Below are positions 37,401 to 45,202 of a stretch of DNA of 64,000 nt, piece after piece. The DNA lies in contig NZ_JALAGY010000076.1 in the NCBI RefSeq assembly GCF_022712195.1, forward strand, positions 1 to 64,000, written 5' to 3'. Position 1 is the stretch's first letter. Each line of letters opens with the position of its first letter. Below the pieces are notes generated by a model, which had not been told where the DNA came from, made no database searches, and saw only the letters and a program-made list of their open reading frames with translations. Both the position numbers and the translations under genes were made by a program. The DNA comes from Corynebacterium sp. (GTDB lineage Bacteria > Actinomycetota > Actinomycetes > Mycobacteriales > Mycobacteriaceae).

Positions 37401-40063
37401 AGCAGCAGCGGAGACAGGACCTCCCAGAGTTTGGTGACTCCGTCCCACAGTCCGCTGATGGCGTCCCAGACGCCGATGGCGGCGTCGAGTAGGGATCCGC
37501 CGAGAGCCTGTCCGACCTCGAGGAGGGCGGGGCCGACGTCCTGTAGTGCACCCCAGAGTGACGAGAGTGCGCCGCCGAGTGTGTCGCGGAGGAATCCGCC
37601 GACCTCGATGGCGGTGTCGCGGAGGGTGAACAGGAAGTCCACGATCGCCGAGTCCTCTTCGAGGCCGAAGGGCAGGCCGGTGTAGTCGCCGTTGAACAGG
37701 ATGTTCCAGACCCCACTCGCGAGCTCGGGGATCTGCTTGAGCACGTCCAGGACGGTGCCGAACGCGTCCCGCAGTCGGTTGATGGTGTCGAATACCCACT
37801 CGGCGTTGTCGAGGCCGATCAGCCCGGCGAGGTTGCCCCATCCGTCAGCGAGGTCACCGCCGGTGACCATTTCCCACAGTTCGCGGAATGCTCCGCCGAT
37901 GCGGCCGACGATATCGAAAATCCATTCGGCCTTGTCGAGGCCGATCAGCTCGGCGAGGTTCGGCCAGCCTCCGGCCATCTCGTCGCCGGAGATCATGCCC
38001 CACAGCTCGGAGAATGCGCCGCCGAGCAGTGAGAGCTTCTCGCCGATCCAGTCGAAGACCGGGGCGAAGGTGTCTTTCAGCCAGGACCAGGCGGATTTCA
38101 GGGAGTCCATGAGGGAATCCCAGACGCGCTGTCCGGTCTCGGTGGAGGTGAAGAACCAGGTGAGCGCACCGACGACTGCAGCGATTGCGGCGACGATCGG
38201 GTGACCCTTCAGCAGGTCCAGGGACCCGCGGAATGCGTCGGTCGCCTTGGTGGAGAGCGCGGAGGCTGTCGAGTACGCCGCGTTCGCCAGGGTCAGTCCA
38301 CCGATGGCGGCCCCAGTCGTAATGGCGGCCGCGGCGATCGGCTTGAGGATCGGGGCGATGGTCTCCAGCACGCTGCGGAAGGCGCCCATGACCCCCTCGC
38401 CTTCGACGAAGCCAGAGATCAACCCGCGGACCACGCCGATCAGATCGGAGCCAGCAGAGGCGAACTGCTTGATGGCTGGCATCGCCAACTTCATGATGTC
38501 TCCGCCGAGGTTGACGAAGCTCATTTTCAACAGGCCGAGCTGACCAGAGGTGGTCTGCGACATCTCGTCCATGACGCCGGTCATCGCCATCGTCGATCCG
38601 GCGATGCCGTCCGATCCCTCCATGATCCCGGTCGTCAGTGCCTCGAATGCCTGCTCGACCGGCACCGTTCCGGCGGAAATCATCTTCTGCATCTCAGCCG
38701 TCGTGACGTCGAATTCGTTCGCCAGGATGGTCAGGCCGTTCACGCCGCCGGCGGACAAAGAGTTGATCAGGTCCATGCTGATCTTGCCGGATGCCGCGGC
38801 CTTACCGAAGGCATCACCCATCGACGCCAGGGCCTGCTCGCCCTTGCCGGAGGCTGCCGCAGCCTCACCGAGCGCCATGACGGTGTCGGTGACGTCCGAG
38901 GCGTCCATACCGAAAGCAACGAGGTTCTTTCCTGCCTCTGACCAGGCATCGAAGCTATACGGGGTCTTCATGTTCGACTCGGTCAGATCGTCCATGAGGT
39001 CCGCCGCTTCGTCCGCAGATCCCATCAGGATGCCGAGTGATGCGGTGGTGTCCTCAATCGCTGTGACCTTGTCGAAACCGGCGGAGATGGTGTCGCCGAT
39101 TCCGCGTACGCCGACGAATGCCGCCGCGGCGAGGCCCGCGTTCTTCGCCAGGGATCCGAGCCCGCCGGCGAGGCCGTGGGCCGGGTCCTCGGCACCGTTC
39201 ATCTCGTCGCCGAGTCCGCGGATGTCTTGTGCCGCGCGGTCGGCTTCCTCACCGGCCGCACGCTCGGAGGCTGCGAGATCCTCCTGCACGGCCTTGTGCG
39301 ACAGCGTCGCCGCGGCGACTCCCTCGTTCGCGGTCTGCAGTTCGCCCTTCTTCTTCGCCAGGGCGGTCTCGGTGTCGATCACGCCGCGCGCAGCCGTCTC
39401 GGCCTGCTTTCGGGCGGCCTCCACCTGGCGCTCGGCGGCGGCGGCCTGCTTGGAGTCCTCGCCGAACTCCGCGCGTACAGACGCGAGGTTGTCCTCGGCG
39501 GACTGCAGAGCCGCGGCCCGGGTCTCGGACTTCTCGCGTGCCTCGATGACTCGCAGATCGGCGACACGGACCTCGCCAGTCGCTTTCTCGACCTTGTTGC
39601 GAGCATCGACAACCCGGTCCTCGGCAGAAATGAGCTTACGAGAGCTGGCCTCGCCACCGTCGCGGACGGTGGCGTGCTCCTGCTCGGCGCGGGTAAGCCG
39701 CTCGCTGGCCGTCTCCGCCTTGCGCTTCTTGTCGGCCACGTCCTCCTCGGCCTTGGCGATCTTCGACGCCGAGGCGTCGCCGCGCTCGCGGAGTCGCTGC
39801 AGCTCCAACTCGGCGGTTTTCACTGCACCTGCTGCATTGGCCTCCGCGGTGCGAGCGTCGCCGAGGGTCTTGGACGCCGCCGAAACCAGGGCCTGCTGCC
39901 GCTTGAGACCGTCGGCCAGCGAGCGCCCGGAGGCTTCTCCGGCCTTGCCGAATTCCTCGGTCGCCACCTTGCCGCCGCGCTGGGAGGCACTGCGCGCTTC
40001 TCCCTCGATCTTCTGCGTGAATCCCTTGAGGGACGGCAGAATCGGGACCCAGACTGACGACAT
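34415..40063 (-). CDS. tape measure protein with two peptidoglycan-hydrolase domains
   Basis: An 1882-aa protein that sets tail length. Residues 30-290 are coiled coil; the TP901-type core follows. Hydrophobic helices lie near 578, 628 and 898. Residues about 985-1168 hold roughly 43-residue repeats of the form WENVLQPVFGWIRxGWE. An M15-like peptidase domain (about 1370-1437) has HMAGRAVD and HVHW. A lytic transglycosylase SLT-like domain (about 1530-1655) has the Glu in DIESTGDP, GLLQV and a final YKYGG. These would open the wall during DNA injection. Confidence 0.92.
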   Translation of the reverse strand: MSSVWVPILPSLKGFTQKIEGEARSASQRGGKVATEEFGKAGEASGRSLADGLKRQQALVSAASKTLGDARTAEANAAGAVKTAELELQRLRERGDASASKIAKAEEDVADKKRKAETASERLTRAEQEHATVRDGGEASSRKLISAEDRVVDARNKVEKATGEVRVADLRVIEAREKSETRAAALQSAEDNLASVRAEFGEDSKQAAAAERQVEAARKQAETAARGVIDTETALAKKKGELQTANEGVAAATLSHKAVQEDLAASERAAGEEADRAAQDIRGLGDEMNGAEDPAHGLAGGLGSLAKNAGLAAAAFVGVRGIGDTISAGFDKVTAIEDTTASLGILMGSADEAADLMDDLTESNMKTPYSFDAWSEAGKNLVAFGMDASDVTDTVMALGEAAAASGKGEQALASMGDAFGKAAASGKISMDLINSLSAGGVNGLTILANEFDVTTAEMQKMISAGTVPVEQAFEALTTGIMEGSDGIAGSTMAMTGVMDEMSQTTSGQLGLLKMSFVNLGGDIMKLAMPAIKQFASAGSDLIGVVRGLISGFVEGEGVMGAFRSVLETIAPILKPIAAAAITTGAAIGGLTLANAAYSTASALSTKATDAFRGSLDLLKGHPIVAAIAAVVGALTWFFTSTETGQRVWDSLMDSLKSAWSWLKDTFAPVFDWIGEKLSLLGGAFSELWGMISGDEMAGGWPNLAELIGLDKAEWIFDIVGRIGGAFRELWEMVTGGDLADGWGNLAGLIGLDNAEWVFDTINRLRDAFGTVLDVLKQIPELASGVWNILFNGDYTGLPFGLEEDSAIVDFLFTLRDTAIEVGGFLRDTLGGALSSLWGALQDVGPALLEVGQALGGSLLDAAIGVWDAISGLWDGVTKLWEVLSPLLLPVLKVVGGVLGGLVLGAIMGVAKGLQFVAKAVEIAAGVFSWLVENALSPLISVGGEVARIFGTVLGTAFSALGTIVEGVWTGIQWGWENLVKPAFDALVEAGKILFAIVGTAVLGPLLVAWNLLSAGIQWGWENHIQPAWENLQNVALWMWENVLQPVFGWIRTGWELLSAGIQWYYENVILVAWNALQTAAIWLWENVLQPVFGWIRAGWEAMSTGIQWVYDTIIKPTWDALGTALNWLNDFVVQPVLGWIQDRWDQMGTAIQWVKDHVIQPVFDSIATGLDVLKGVFETAVSGIEKVWDGLRAAAAKPVKFVIDKVWNDGILKAWNLIADFVPGLDPVDPYEPDWLGDYHTGTSSIVPGARSVGRDNMDFVSTDGRYGISLAGQEGIAHQHVVDGIGRSNWDHLNHVGRTRGASAVREELGSFATGGVIGNDYLDREDLGSYAQGGTLQMNPGVDVTTDIQRAMISAVAKAFPNQIVTSATRYEDVGSGYDNHMAGRAVDFAPDQGLANWIAKEYPGSAELFWDPGPNLKNGAPTGAIGGHSDHVHWAMASMPDPYTGEIISQDGPGGGGGGGGNWLYNKAKDVWDSTVGKIGDWIRDSTASWGDSKFAEMPSKIYDETEQKVFNWIMDKVPFASGPGGGEAIDWDTSAGAEQWRPQVISALARHGYGEELADITLQQVDIESTGDPNAFNDWDENAAIGDPTVGLLQVRQATYDMIRGMYPDAFEGLPNDRYHPESNLTAGIGWTRYKYGGPANIWPTRAGYDQGGWLEPMEGAQAVYNHTSEPEPVLTGQQWRDVKGNLDFALAAAPSAESWARIADELTAAFNGNTGMFDELADILGADHAEQLVTDVAAIRGSIEDELLDFFGLSNTWMADPSLLDISWEAPGAVDNGIDHDDHDPEPDDTSDGPDDDFMADPAAGVAAVNDSLVGDVPATSASQASASEVTPGNDRVTLDRDMVVNIVMENVTTSDPNEIARETAREARRALAAFRF

Positions 40064-40072
40064 GGTGAACTC

Positions 40073-40440
40073 CTATTCGTCGAGACCGAGCAGGTACTCG
40101 ATCGCTTCGTCCTGGCGGTCCTCGGAAACCCCGCCCAGCGTCTGGCTGTTGGGATTCTCGGGCTTGCGCCAGGGGAACTTCGGCTGCTCTTCCCACGGCA
40201 TGACGGCCTTCTTGTTGCCGCCGAGCCGGGCGAGGTTGACGTTGGTGCGCAGGGTGGCGCCGTAGAGCTGCCACAGCAGCGCATTGTCTTGCGACCACGG
40301 TCGGTCGTCAGAGGCGTGCCACCGGGCTGGTGCGTCCTGCGGCAGGTACGTCACGAGCACCCGGAGCTTGCGTAGGGTGATTTCACCGCGGTGGTAGGCA
40401 CCGACGACGTCCCACCCGTACGCCTGCTCGCAGGCTGCCT
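40073..40440 (-). CDS. tail assembly chaperone, -1 frameshift extension (gpT-like)
   Basis: This frame lies at -1 relative to the preceding chaperone and stays open through the end of that gene. Just past the stop of the first frame it encodes AYGWDVVGAYHRGEITLRKL, a typical chaperone-T domain. A GTG at 40360 could start only the last 95 codons. The natural product is therefore a fusion made by -1 frameshifting upstream; the candidate slip sequence CCAGGGGG is at 40503-40510. It ends 9 nt before the tape measure start, the classical site. Confidence 0.82.
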
Positions 40441-40809
40441 CTACTGCTTCCGGCGACGGCGAGAGGAGCGATTCGGCCGTGTAGGGCGCCCCTGCGGGTC
40501 CACCCCCTGGACCTCCTTGGTGTACTCCTTCATGATCTCGGCGAAGATCCAGGACTCACCGCCGGCCTCGCGGAAGCGGTCGTACTCGTCGTCGCCCATG
40601 TACCACATGGCCTGGTCCGGCCCGAACCGGGGAACTTCGAGCAGATCCTCCTGCTCCTCGTCGGTCAGGCGGGCGGGGTCGCGGAAGGTGAAGACGAGTC
40701 GCTCTCCCTTCTGCTCGCCGCGCAGGGCGGTGAACTCGAAGGCGATGCGGTTGCCGTCGACGCCCGTGGCTTCTTCTCGCTGGGCAATCAGTTCGTCGGC
40801 GTTGATCAT
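40441..40809 (-). CDS. tail assembly chaperone (gpG-like)
   Basis: A 122-aa acidic protein with a basic, Arg-rich C-terminus ending RRRRKQ. It lies between the major tail protein and the tape measure and should coat the tape measure during tail assembly. Part of its translation probably shifts to the -1 frame near codon 102 to make the longer chaperone. Confidence 0.82.
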   Translation of the reverse strand: MINADELIAQREEATGVDGNRIAFEFTALRGEQKGERLVFTFRDPARLTDEEQEDLLEVPRFGPDQAMWYMGDDEYDRFREAGGESWIFAEIMKEYTKEVQGVDPQGRPTRPNRSSRRRRKQ

Positions 40810-40873
40810 GGCAGATCCTTTCAGGGTTGAAGTGTGGGGTGGCAGATCCCTTTACGGCGTTGAGGTTCGGGTC

Positions 40874-40911
40874 GGCCCCGGGCGGATCTGCCAGGTGTCC
40901 CTCCCGGGGCC
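40874..40911 (-). terminator. hairpin after the major tail protein gene
   Basis: GGCCCCGGG (40874-40882) and CCCGGGGCC (40903-40911) can pair. A direct/inverted copy of GGCAGATCC (40841-40849, 40884-40892) is nested across it. It probably lowers transcription after the abundant tail tube gene. Confidence 0.5.
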
Positions 40912-40918
40912 GGGGTCG

Positions 40919-41653
40919 TCACTTGGACGGGGTCAGCTCTTCGCTGGGGACGGTGAGCGCGCTGGCGAGGGTCTGGCCCTCGGTCGGCTCGCCGTCGTCG
41001 CCGCCGTTGACGTCGTCACCGGGGCCGTCCGCCGACCAGCTGTTGGAGAACAGCCAGCGGTTGGTCTTGCCCTCCAGGGACTTGCCGTTCTCGCCTGCGG
41101 AGGCGTACTCCGGGCCCGCCGGGTAGCCCGACAGGGTGATCTGCAGGCCGATCATCTCGTCGCGCTTGATCGTCAGACCGGAGCGCTCGGTGACCTGGGC
41201 GTCGTACATCGTCAGGCGCATGGCCTTGTTGTTGTCGACGACGTCGAGGATGACCTGCTGGTGCTCGAACTCGGGCACGCCGCCCTCGTCGAAGTACCAG
41301 GTGCCGTCCTCCTCGTTGACGACGATCTCACCGCCGGGGACGCCGAAGTACATCGCGGCGTTCTCCTTGGTGAACTGCCACAGCGTGACCTGGACGGTCT
41401 TGACGGACTGGGTGATGTCGCGACGGATCGCGGTCATCTCCTGCCAGGGGATGTACTCCTGGGTGGACTCGTCGAAGTTGATCGTGACGCCGTCCGGGGA
41501 CAGGTATCCCAGGTTGCGGTAGGTCTCGGTGTCGTACTTCGACTTCAGGTCCGTCTTGGGCTTGGTGCCCAGCGGGGCGACGCGCATGGCGCCGGTGACG
41601 CCGACGCGGGCTGCTGCGGCCTTGAAGCCTTCGAGTGCAGACTGCTCTGCCAT
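40919..41653 (-). CDS. major tail tube protein
   Basis: A 244-aa protein with the tail-tube pattern: N-terminal LGYLSPDGVTINFDEST, then YIPWQEMTAIR and a beta-rich core with QVTLWQFTKENAAMYFG. The C-terminal 35 residues are an acidic linker-like tail (DDVNGGDDGEPTEG). It directly precedes the chaperone genes. Confidence 0.85.
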   Translation of the reverse strand: MAEQSALEGFKAAAARVGVTGAMRVAPLGTKPKTDLKSKYDTETYRNLGYLSPDGVTINFDESTQEYIPWQEMTAIRRDITQSVKTVQVTLWQFTKENAAMYFGVPGGEIVVNEEDGTWYFDEGGVPEFEHQQVILDVVDNNKAMRLTMYDAQVTERSGLTIKRDEMIGLQITLSGYPAGPEYASAGENGKSLEGKTNRWLFSNSWSADGPGDDVNGGDDGEPTEGQTLASALTVPSEELTPSK

Positions 41654-41667
41654 GGTTCCTCCTTGGG

Positions 41668-42069
41668 TTAGTCCCGCTCGGAGCGGGTCATGATGGTTGC
41701 CTCGACACCGATGCGCCGTACGTACGGCGAGATGTCAGGGCGGGTGGCGAATCGGGGGCACTCCACGGAGCTGACCGCGGACCCCTCGATGTGCGGTAGG
41801 GCGTGCAGGATCTCCCGTACCTTGTCGGCGACCGGGACGGCCTCAGCGCGGGACGGGGCGACGACGTCGATGTCGAGGGCGATGCCCTCGATCATCGGGC
41901 CGCCGAATCCGCCCCAGGACGAGCTCTCGGAGCTGGGCAGCAGGTCGATCGACACGGCCGGCAGGTTGTCCTCGAGCTCGTCCGGCCGGGGCATCCGGTC
42001 TGCGACCCAGATGTCGTCGCCGATGTTGGCCCCGACGATGCCGATCACCCACTTCAGCGGGTCGGTCAT
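41668..42069 (-). CDS. tail terminator / tail completion protein
   Basis: A 133-aa protein in the gpU-like slot before the major tail protein. The sequence DIDVVAPSRAEAVPVADKVREIL fits small tail-completion proteins that cap the tube. It overlaps the preceding gene by ATGA. Confidence 0.7.
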   Translation of the reverse strand: MTDPLKWVIGIVGANIGDDIWVADRMPRPDELEDNLPAVSIDLLPSSESSSWGGFGGPMIEGIALDIDVVAPSRAEAVPVADKVREILHALPHIEGSAVSSVECPRFATRPDISPYVRRIGVEATIMTRSERD

Positions 42070-42356
42070 CGGGTCCTCCTGCGTGCGGCGGAGCGCAGTG
42101 CACGGATGCGCTTGGCCTCGGTAGAGCCGTACTCCTCGTCGTCAGAGTCGGAGACGACGTCCATCGCATAGCGACCGTTCGGCTGCGGCGCTTCGCGCAG
42201 CGTGATGGTCGCCTTGCCGCCCTCCTTCGCTGTCGTCCGGCGTGCGTCGGCAGCGACCTGGGTCGCGACTTTCCGCACGCCGGCACGTAGCTGGGTGGAC
42301 TGGTTGGCCTGGGCGAAGATCTCGTCGTAGTCCAGGTCGACGTTTCTGTCGGGCAT
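42066..42356 (-). CDS. HK97 gp10-like neck protein
   Basis: A 96-aa protein with a helical middle (STQLRAGVRKVATQVAADAR), as in gp10-like head-tail proteins, and a basic Arg-rich C-terminus. It lies between the stopper and the tail terminator, as expected. Confidence 0.65.
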   Translation of the reverse strand: MPDRNVDLDYDEIFAQANQSTQLRAGVRKVATQVAADARRTTAKEGGKATITLREAPQPNGRYAMDVVSDSDDEEYGSTEAKRIRALRSAARRRTR

Positions 42357-42362
42357 GGGGCC

Positions 42363-42719
42363 TCACTTCCGTGCGCCGCGCACGAGGACGAGATCGGCCT
42401 CGGTGTGCGGCAGGATCTGGGTGCGCCACCGGAGAGGGTTGCCGTCGAATATCAGCGTGATCCCCCACGAGTCGACCCGGAGACGGTCGCCGGAGACGAC
42501 GTCCTCGGGCAGCTGGTGCGGTGGCGGGGTGTACAGGCGGTAGGAGTCGGTGACGGCACGGTCTGTGGTCGTCTCCTCGTCCTGTGACGACTGCGGCTGA
42601 ACGGACACCGGGTAGTCGACGGGGATCTCCGTCGGGTTGTCCCAGTCGTCCTCCCAGCCGCCGTAGTCGCCGCGCTTGCGGCCCGGGCGCACTATGGTGA
42701 CCTGCTCGCTGAAGATCAC
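42363..42719 (-). CDS. head-tail stopper protein
   Basis: A 118-aa beta-barrel-type protein from GTG 42719, overlapping the adaptor stop by GTGA. Sequence IFSEQVTIVRPGRKR at the N-terminus and VVSGDRLRVDSWGI in the core resemble head closure (stopper) proteins. Confidence 0.65.
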   Translation of the reverse strand: MIFSEQVTIVRPGRKRGDYGGWEDDWDNPTEIPVDYPVSVQPQSSQDEETTTDRAVTDSYRLYTPPPHQLPEDVVSGDRLRVDSWGITLIFDGNPLRWRTQILPHTEADLVLVRGARK

Positions 42720-43210
42720 GGCTCGGCCCCCAGCTCGTACGCGGAGAGCACCCGCCACTCCGAGGACTGCGGGGTGACTCCCTGGGCCGCACCGACCGAG
42801 ATTCCACCGACCTGCATCTGCTCGGCTGGGCGGGCTGCCCGGCCGATCATCTGCACGACCACCCCGATCAGATCCAGTGGCCTGTCAAAGCCATGCCGGA
42901 TCTCCACCTCCACTGCCCGCAGCCCGGCGCGGTGTCGCGGGAGCTGGAGCAGGCCGTCGGTGGACCAGGTGTAGTCGGTGGTGGGTGCGCCGTGGATGCG
43001 TACGGCGGTGACGTCCTCGACCTGCAGTGTGGGCAGGGTGAGGAGGGTGTCGCCGGCGGTGTCGAGGTGGAGTGTTTCGGTGCGGACGGGCCAGACGTGC
43101 CAGCCGCAGAGTGAGCGGACGGCGGCGACGGCGCGGTCGATCTGGCCGGGGGTGGGGGTCTGCTTGGTGGCGTTGGCGACGTCGTCGGGGGTGATGCCGT
43201 GGTCGGACAT
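42716..43210 (-). CDS. head-tail connector (adaptor) protein
   Basis: A 164-aa protein with the adaptor pattern DDVANATKQ at its N-terminus, a Trp-rich LCGWHVWPV and a DYTWSTDGLL turn. I place the start at ATG 43210 because AGGAGG lies 8 nt upstream; in-frame starts at 43216 and 43219 overlap that site. Confidence 0.75.
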   Translation of the reverse strand: MSDHGITPDDVANATKQTPTPGQIDRAVAAVRSLCGWHVWPVRTETLHLDTAGDTLLTLPTLQVEDVTAVRIHGAPTTDYTWSTDGLLQLPRHRAGLRAVEVEIRHGFDRPLDLIGVVVQMIGRAARPAEQMQVGGISVGAAQGVTPQSSEWRVLSAYELGAEP

Positions 43211-43222
43211 CGGCATCACCTC

Positions 43223-43387
43223 CTACTTCGTCTCGGGGCGCCAGGCCTCGGTGATCGGCTGGTGGGCCTTTTCGGTCTCGTCGAGGGTGGCGTCGGGGTA
43301 GTCCCGGGCGGCAGCCTCGTCGGTGAGGTAGCGGTAGACGTGGCTGCCGCCGGGGAGGTCGAGGCGGTAGAGCCTGCGGTTACTCAC
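43223..43387 (-). CDS. small head-region protein
   Basis: A 54-aa protein starting at GTG 43387, inside the end of the previous gene (GGTGAGTAA overlap). Sequence RLYRLDLPGGSHVYRYL forms a short beta hairpin. No family assigned; position between decoration-type and adaptor genes suggests a head accessory. Confidence 0.6.
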   Translation of the reverse strand: MSNRRLYRLDLPGGSHVYRYLTDEAAARDYPDATLDETEKAHQPITEAWRPETK

Positions 43388-43814
43388 CGGACTCGCCGCC
43401 GTCTGCTGCCTCGAGGGCGTCGAGTCGTGCGGAGAGGGCGTCGACGGAGTCCTGGGAGGCCAGGCCGGAGATGTCGGGGATGTCGCTGGCGGCGGCGAGG
43501 CCGTCGACAGCGCTGTCGATGTCGGACTGTGTCGCGTAGCTGGACGTGTCCGGGATGTCGGAGACTGCGGCGGCACCGATGATGTCCCGGGTCTGTTCCG
43601 GGGTCTCGGAGCGCATGACGTCGCGGGAATGCGGCGTCGTTTCGCCGATCTGCCGCATGTCCAGCGTTGAGGAGCTGGTCAGTGCGGAGCCTTCGACGTT
43701 CTCGAGTCGCTTACCGTGGTCGACGGTGGCAGAGTTCCAGTCGTTGAGGACGCTGGCCTCGAGTGGGGTGTCGGGGTCGTCGTTGCGGAACGTGGTTCCG
43801 TCGTATTCAGCCAT
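43380..43814 (-). CDS. head accessory/fibre-like protein
   Basis: A 144-aa acidic protein from ATG 43814 after TAGGAGG. N-terminal DGTTFRNDDPDTPLEASVLN resembles fibre or decoration starts; the C-terminal half is predicted helical with heptads (SQDSVDALSARLDALE). It follows the capsid gene and may decorate the head. Confidence 0.6.
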   Translation of the reverse strand: MAEYDGTTFRNDDPDTPLEASVLNDWNSATVDHGKRLENVEGSALTSSSTLDMRQIGETTPHSRDVMRSETPEQTRDIIGAAAVSDIPDTSSYATQSDIDSAVDGLAAASDIPDISGLASQDSVDALSARLDALEAADGGESGE

Positions 43815-43823
43815 GGTGGCCTC

Positions 43824-43916
43824 CTACTTCTTCTTGGACTTGGGCGTGGGCTTGGCCGTGGGTACGGTCCCGGCGCCGGGCAGTGTCTGGGTGCCCGGCG
43901 TCAGGATTCCCCCTGG
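43824..43916 (-). other. possible -1 frameshift extension of the major capsid gene
   Basis: The -1 frame stays open across the capsid stop codon (43901) and ends at TAG 43824, filling the gap before the next gene. It would add about 26 residues ending PTAKPTPKSKKK. The octamer CCAGGGGG at 43909-43916 precedes the stop in the same phase as in the tail chaperone gene. No ATG, GTG or TTG could start it independently. Confidence 0.5.
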
Positions 43917-45202
43917 CCGTCACCCTCTCCGCCGTTGTCGCCGCCGCCGGTGGTGGAGCCGAGCTGGCCCTGGACGAAGGCGGCGGGGACCGGGACCATG
44001 AGGCCCAGACGCTCCTCGGCGCGGAGGGTGACGAGGTTGTGCTCGAAGTCGAGGTCGTTGGTGTTGGTGGAGTCGACGCGCAGGCCGCCCTTGCGCAGGA
44101 CGGTGGCGCCCTGGCGGAAGGCGCCGAGGACGTAGCGTCCGCGGGGGACGGCGTTGGTGGCGACGGTGCGCAGGCCCCAGACCGGCGGGTCGACGAGGAC
44201 ACCGCCGACGCCGTACTGGCCGTTGGCGAAGGGGCCGCCGGCGATGTACTGGCCGTTGGCGTCCTTGTGCAGACGCAGCTCGGCGTAGTCGACCGGGTTG
44301 ACCATGAAGGCATCGGCGGTGAGGTTCGTGGCTGCCGGGATCATCTGGATCGCGCGGAACAGCCCGTCGAACTGATCGGACGTGTCATCGGTGTCGATGT
44401 CGAAGGTCTGCAGGCCCTCGCGGTTCAGCAGGCCGGTCAGGTTGGAGCCGGTGCCGTCACCGCGGAGCAGCTGCTCCTCCTCGACCACGGACAGCTCGTA
44501 GATCAGCTGCTGGTTGATCCAGTCGGCGACGAAGCCGTAGTCGGCGATCATCTCGTCGGACAGCTTGGTCAGCGCGGCGATCTTGGACAGGGACTCGGTG
44601 ACGACGTCGAACTCGTCGAAGCGGACGTACGGCTTCCGGCCGCCCTCGGCGACGGTGGCCGGCGCGCCCTCGATCATGCGCTTTGCCTTCTCGACGAGGT
44701 ACTTGATCGTCGGGAGGGTGACGGTGGCAGCGCCCATGAGGTCGGCGGCGACGAGTCGCTCACGGCGCGCGTTGACGATGCCGCGCTCGACCTGGGTGCC
44801 GTAGAGCGTGTTGAACTCGTCAGACAGGTTGGTGGTCTTGTGCGGGTCGTCGGCGGCCTTGGTGCCGTCGAACTCGGGGGCGCTGAACTCGAGGCGATGC
44901 CCGGAGGACTGGTCGCGCAGGAGGTCGCGGGCCGACTTCACGAAGTGGCCGCCGATGGACTTGGCCTGGGGCTCGTCGTCGTGCTTACGGCCGTCGGCGC
45001 CGCTGTCGAGGTTGAGGGAGCGCAGACGGTCGAGGGTGGCGGACTCCTCCTCGGCCTTCTTCAGCTTCTCGCCGAGGGTGTCGACCTCGGTGAGTGCGGC
45101 CTTGACCTCAGCGAACTGCTCGTCGGTCATGTCGGTGCCGTACTTGGCGTGGAGGTCGCGGGCCTTCTTGACTGCGGCCTCGTACTGTTCCTTCAGGTTC
45201 AT
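43901..45202 (-). CDS. HK97-family major capsid protein
   Basis: A 433-aa protein. The N-terminal ~100 residues are a helical delta-like scaffold domain (KKARDLHAKYGTDMTDEQF). The HK97 fold follows, with VERGIVNARRERLV, LYGTQ, and the E-loop/P-domain region through TEQLLRGDG-like EEEQLLRGDGTGSNL. A Gly-rich linker ends the protein (TTGGGDNGGEGDGQGES). It lies directly after the protease, which should remove the delta domain. Confidence 0.92.
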   Translation of the reverse strand: MNLKEQYEAAVKKARDLHAKYGTDMTDEQFAEVKAALTEVDTLGEKLKKAEEESATLDRLRSLNLDSGADGRKHDDEPQAKSIGGHFVKSARDLLRDQSSGHRLEFSAPEFDGTKAADDPHKTTNLSDEFNTLYGTQVERGIVNARRERLVAADLMGAATVTLPTIKYLVEKAKRMIEGAPATVAEGGRKPYVRFDEFDVVTESLSKIAALTKLSDEMIADYGFVADWINQQLIYELSVVEEEQLLRGDGTGSNLTGLLNREGLQTFDIDTDDTSDQFDGLFRAIQMIPAATNLTADAFMVNPVDYAELRLHKDANGQYIAGGPFANGQYGVGGVLVDPPVWGLRTVATNAVPRGRYVLGAFRQGATVLRKGGLRVDSTNTNDLDFEHNLVTLRAEERLGLMVPVPAAFVQGQLGSTTGGGDNGGEGDGQGES

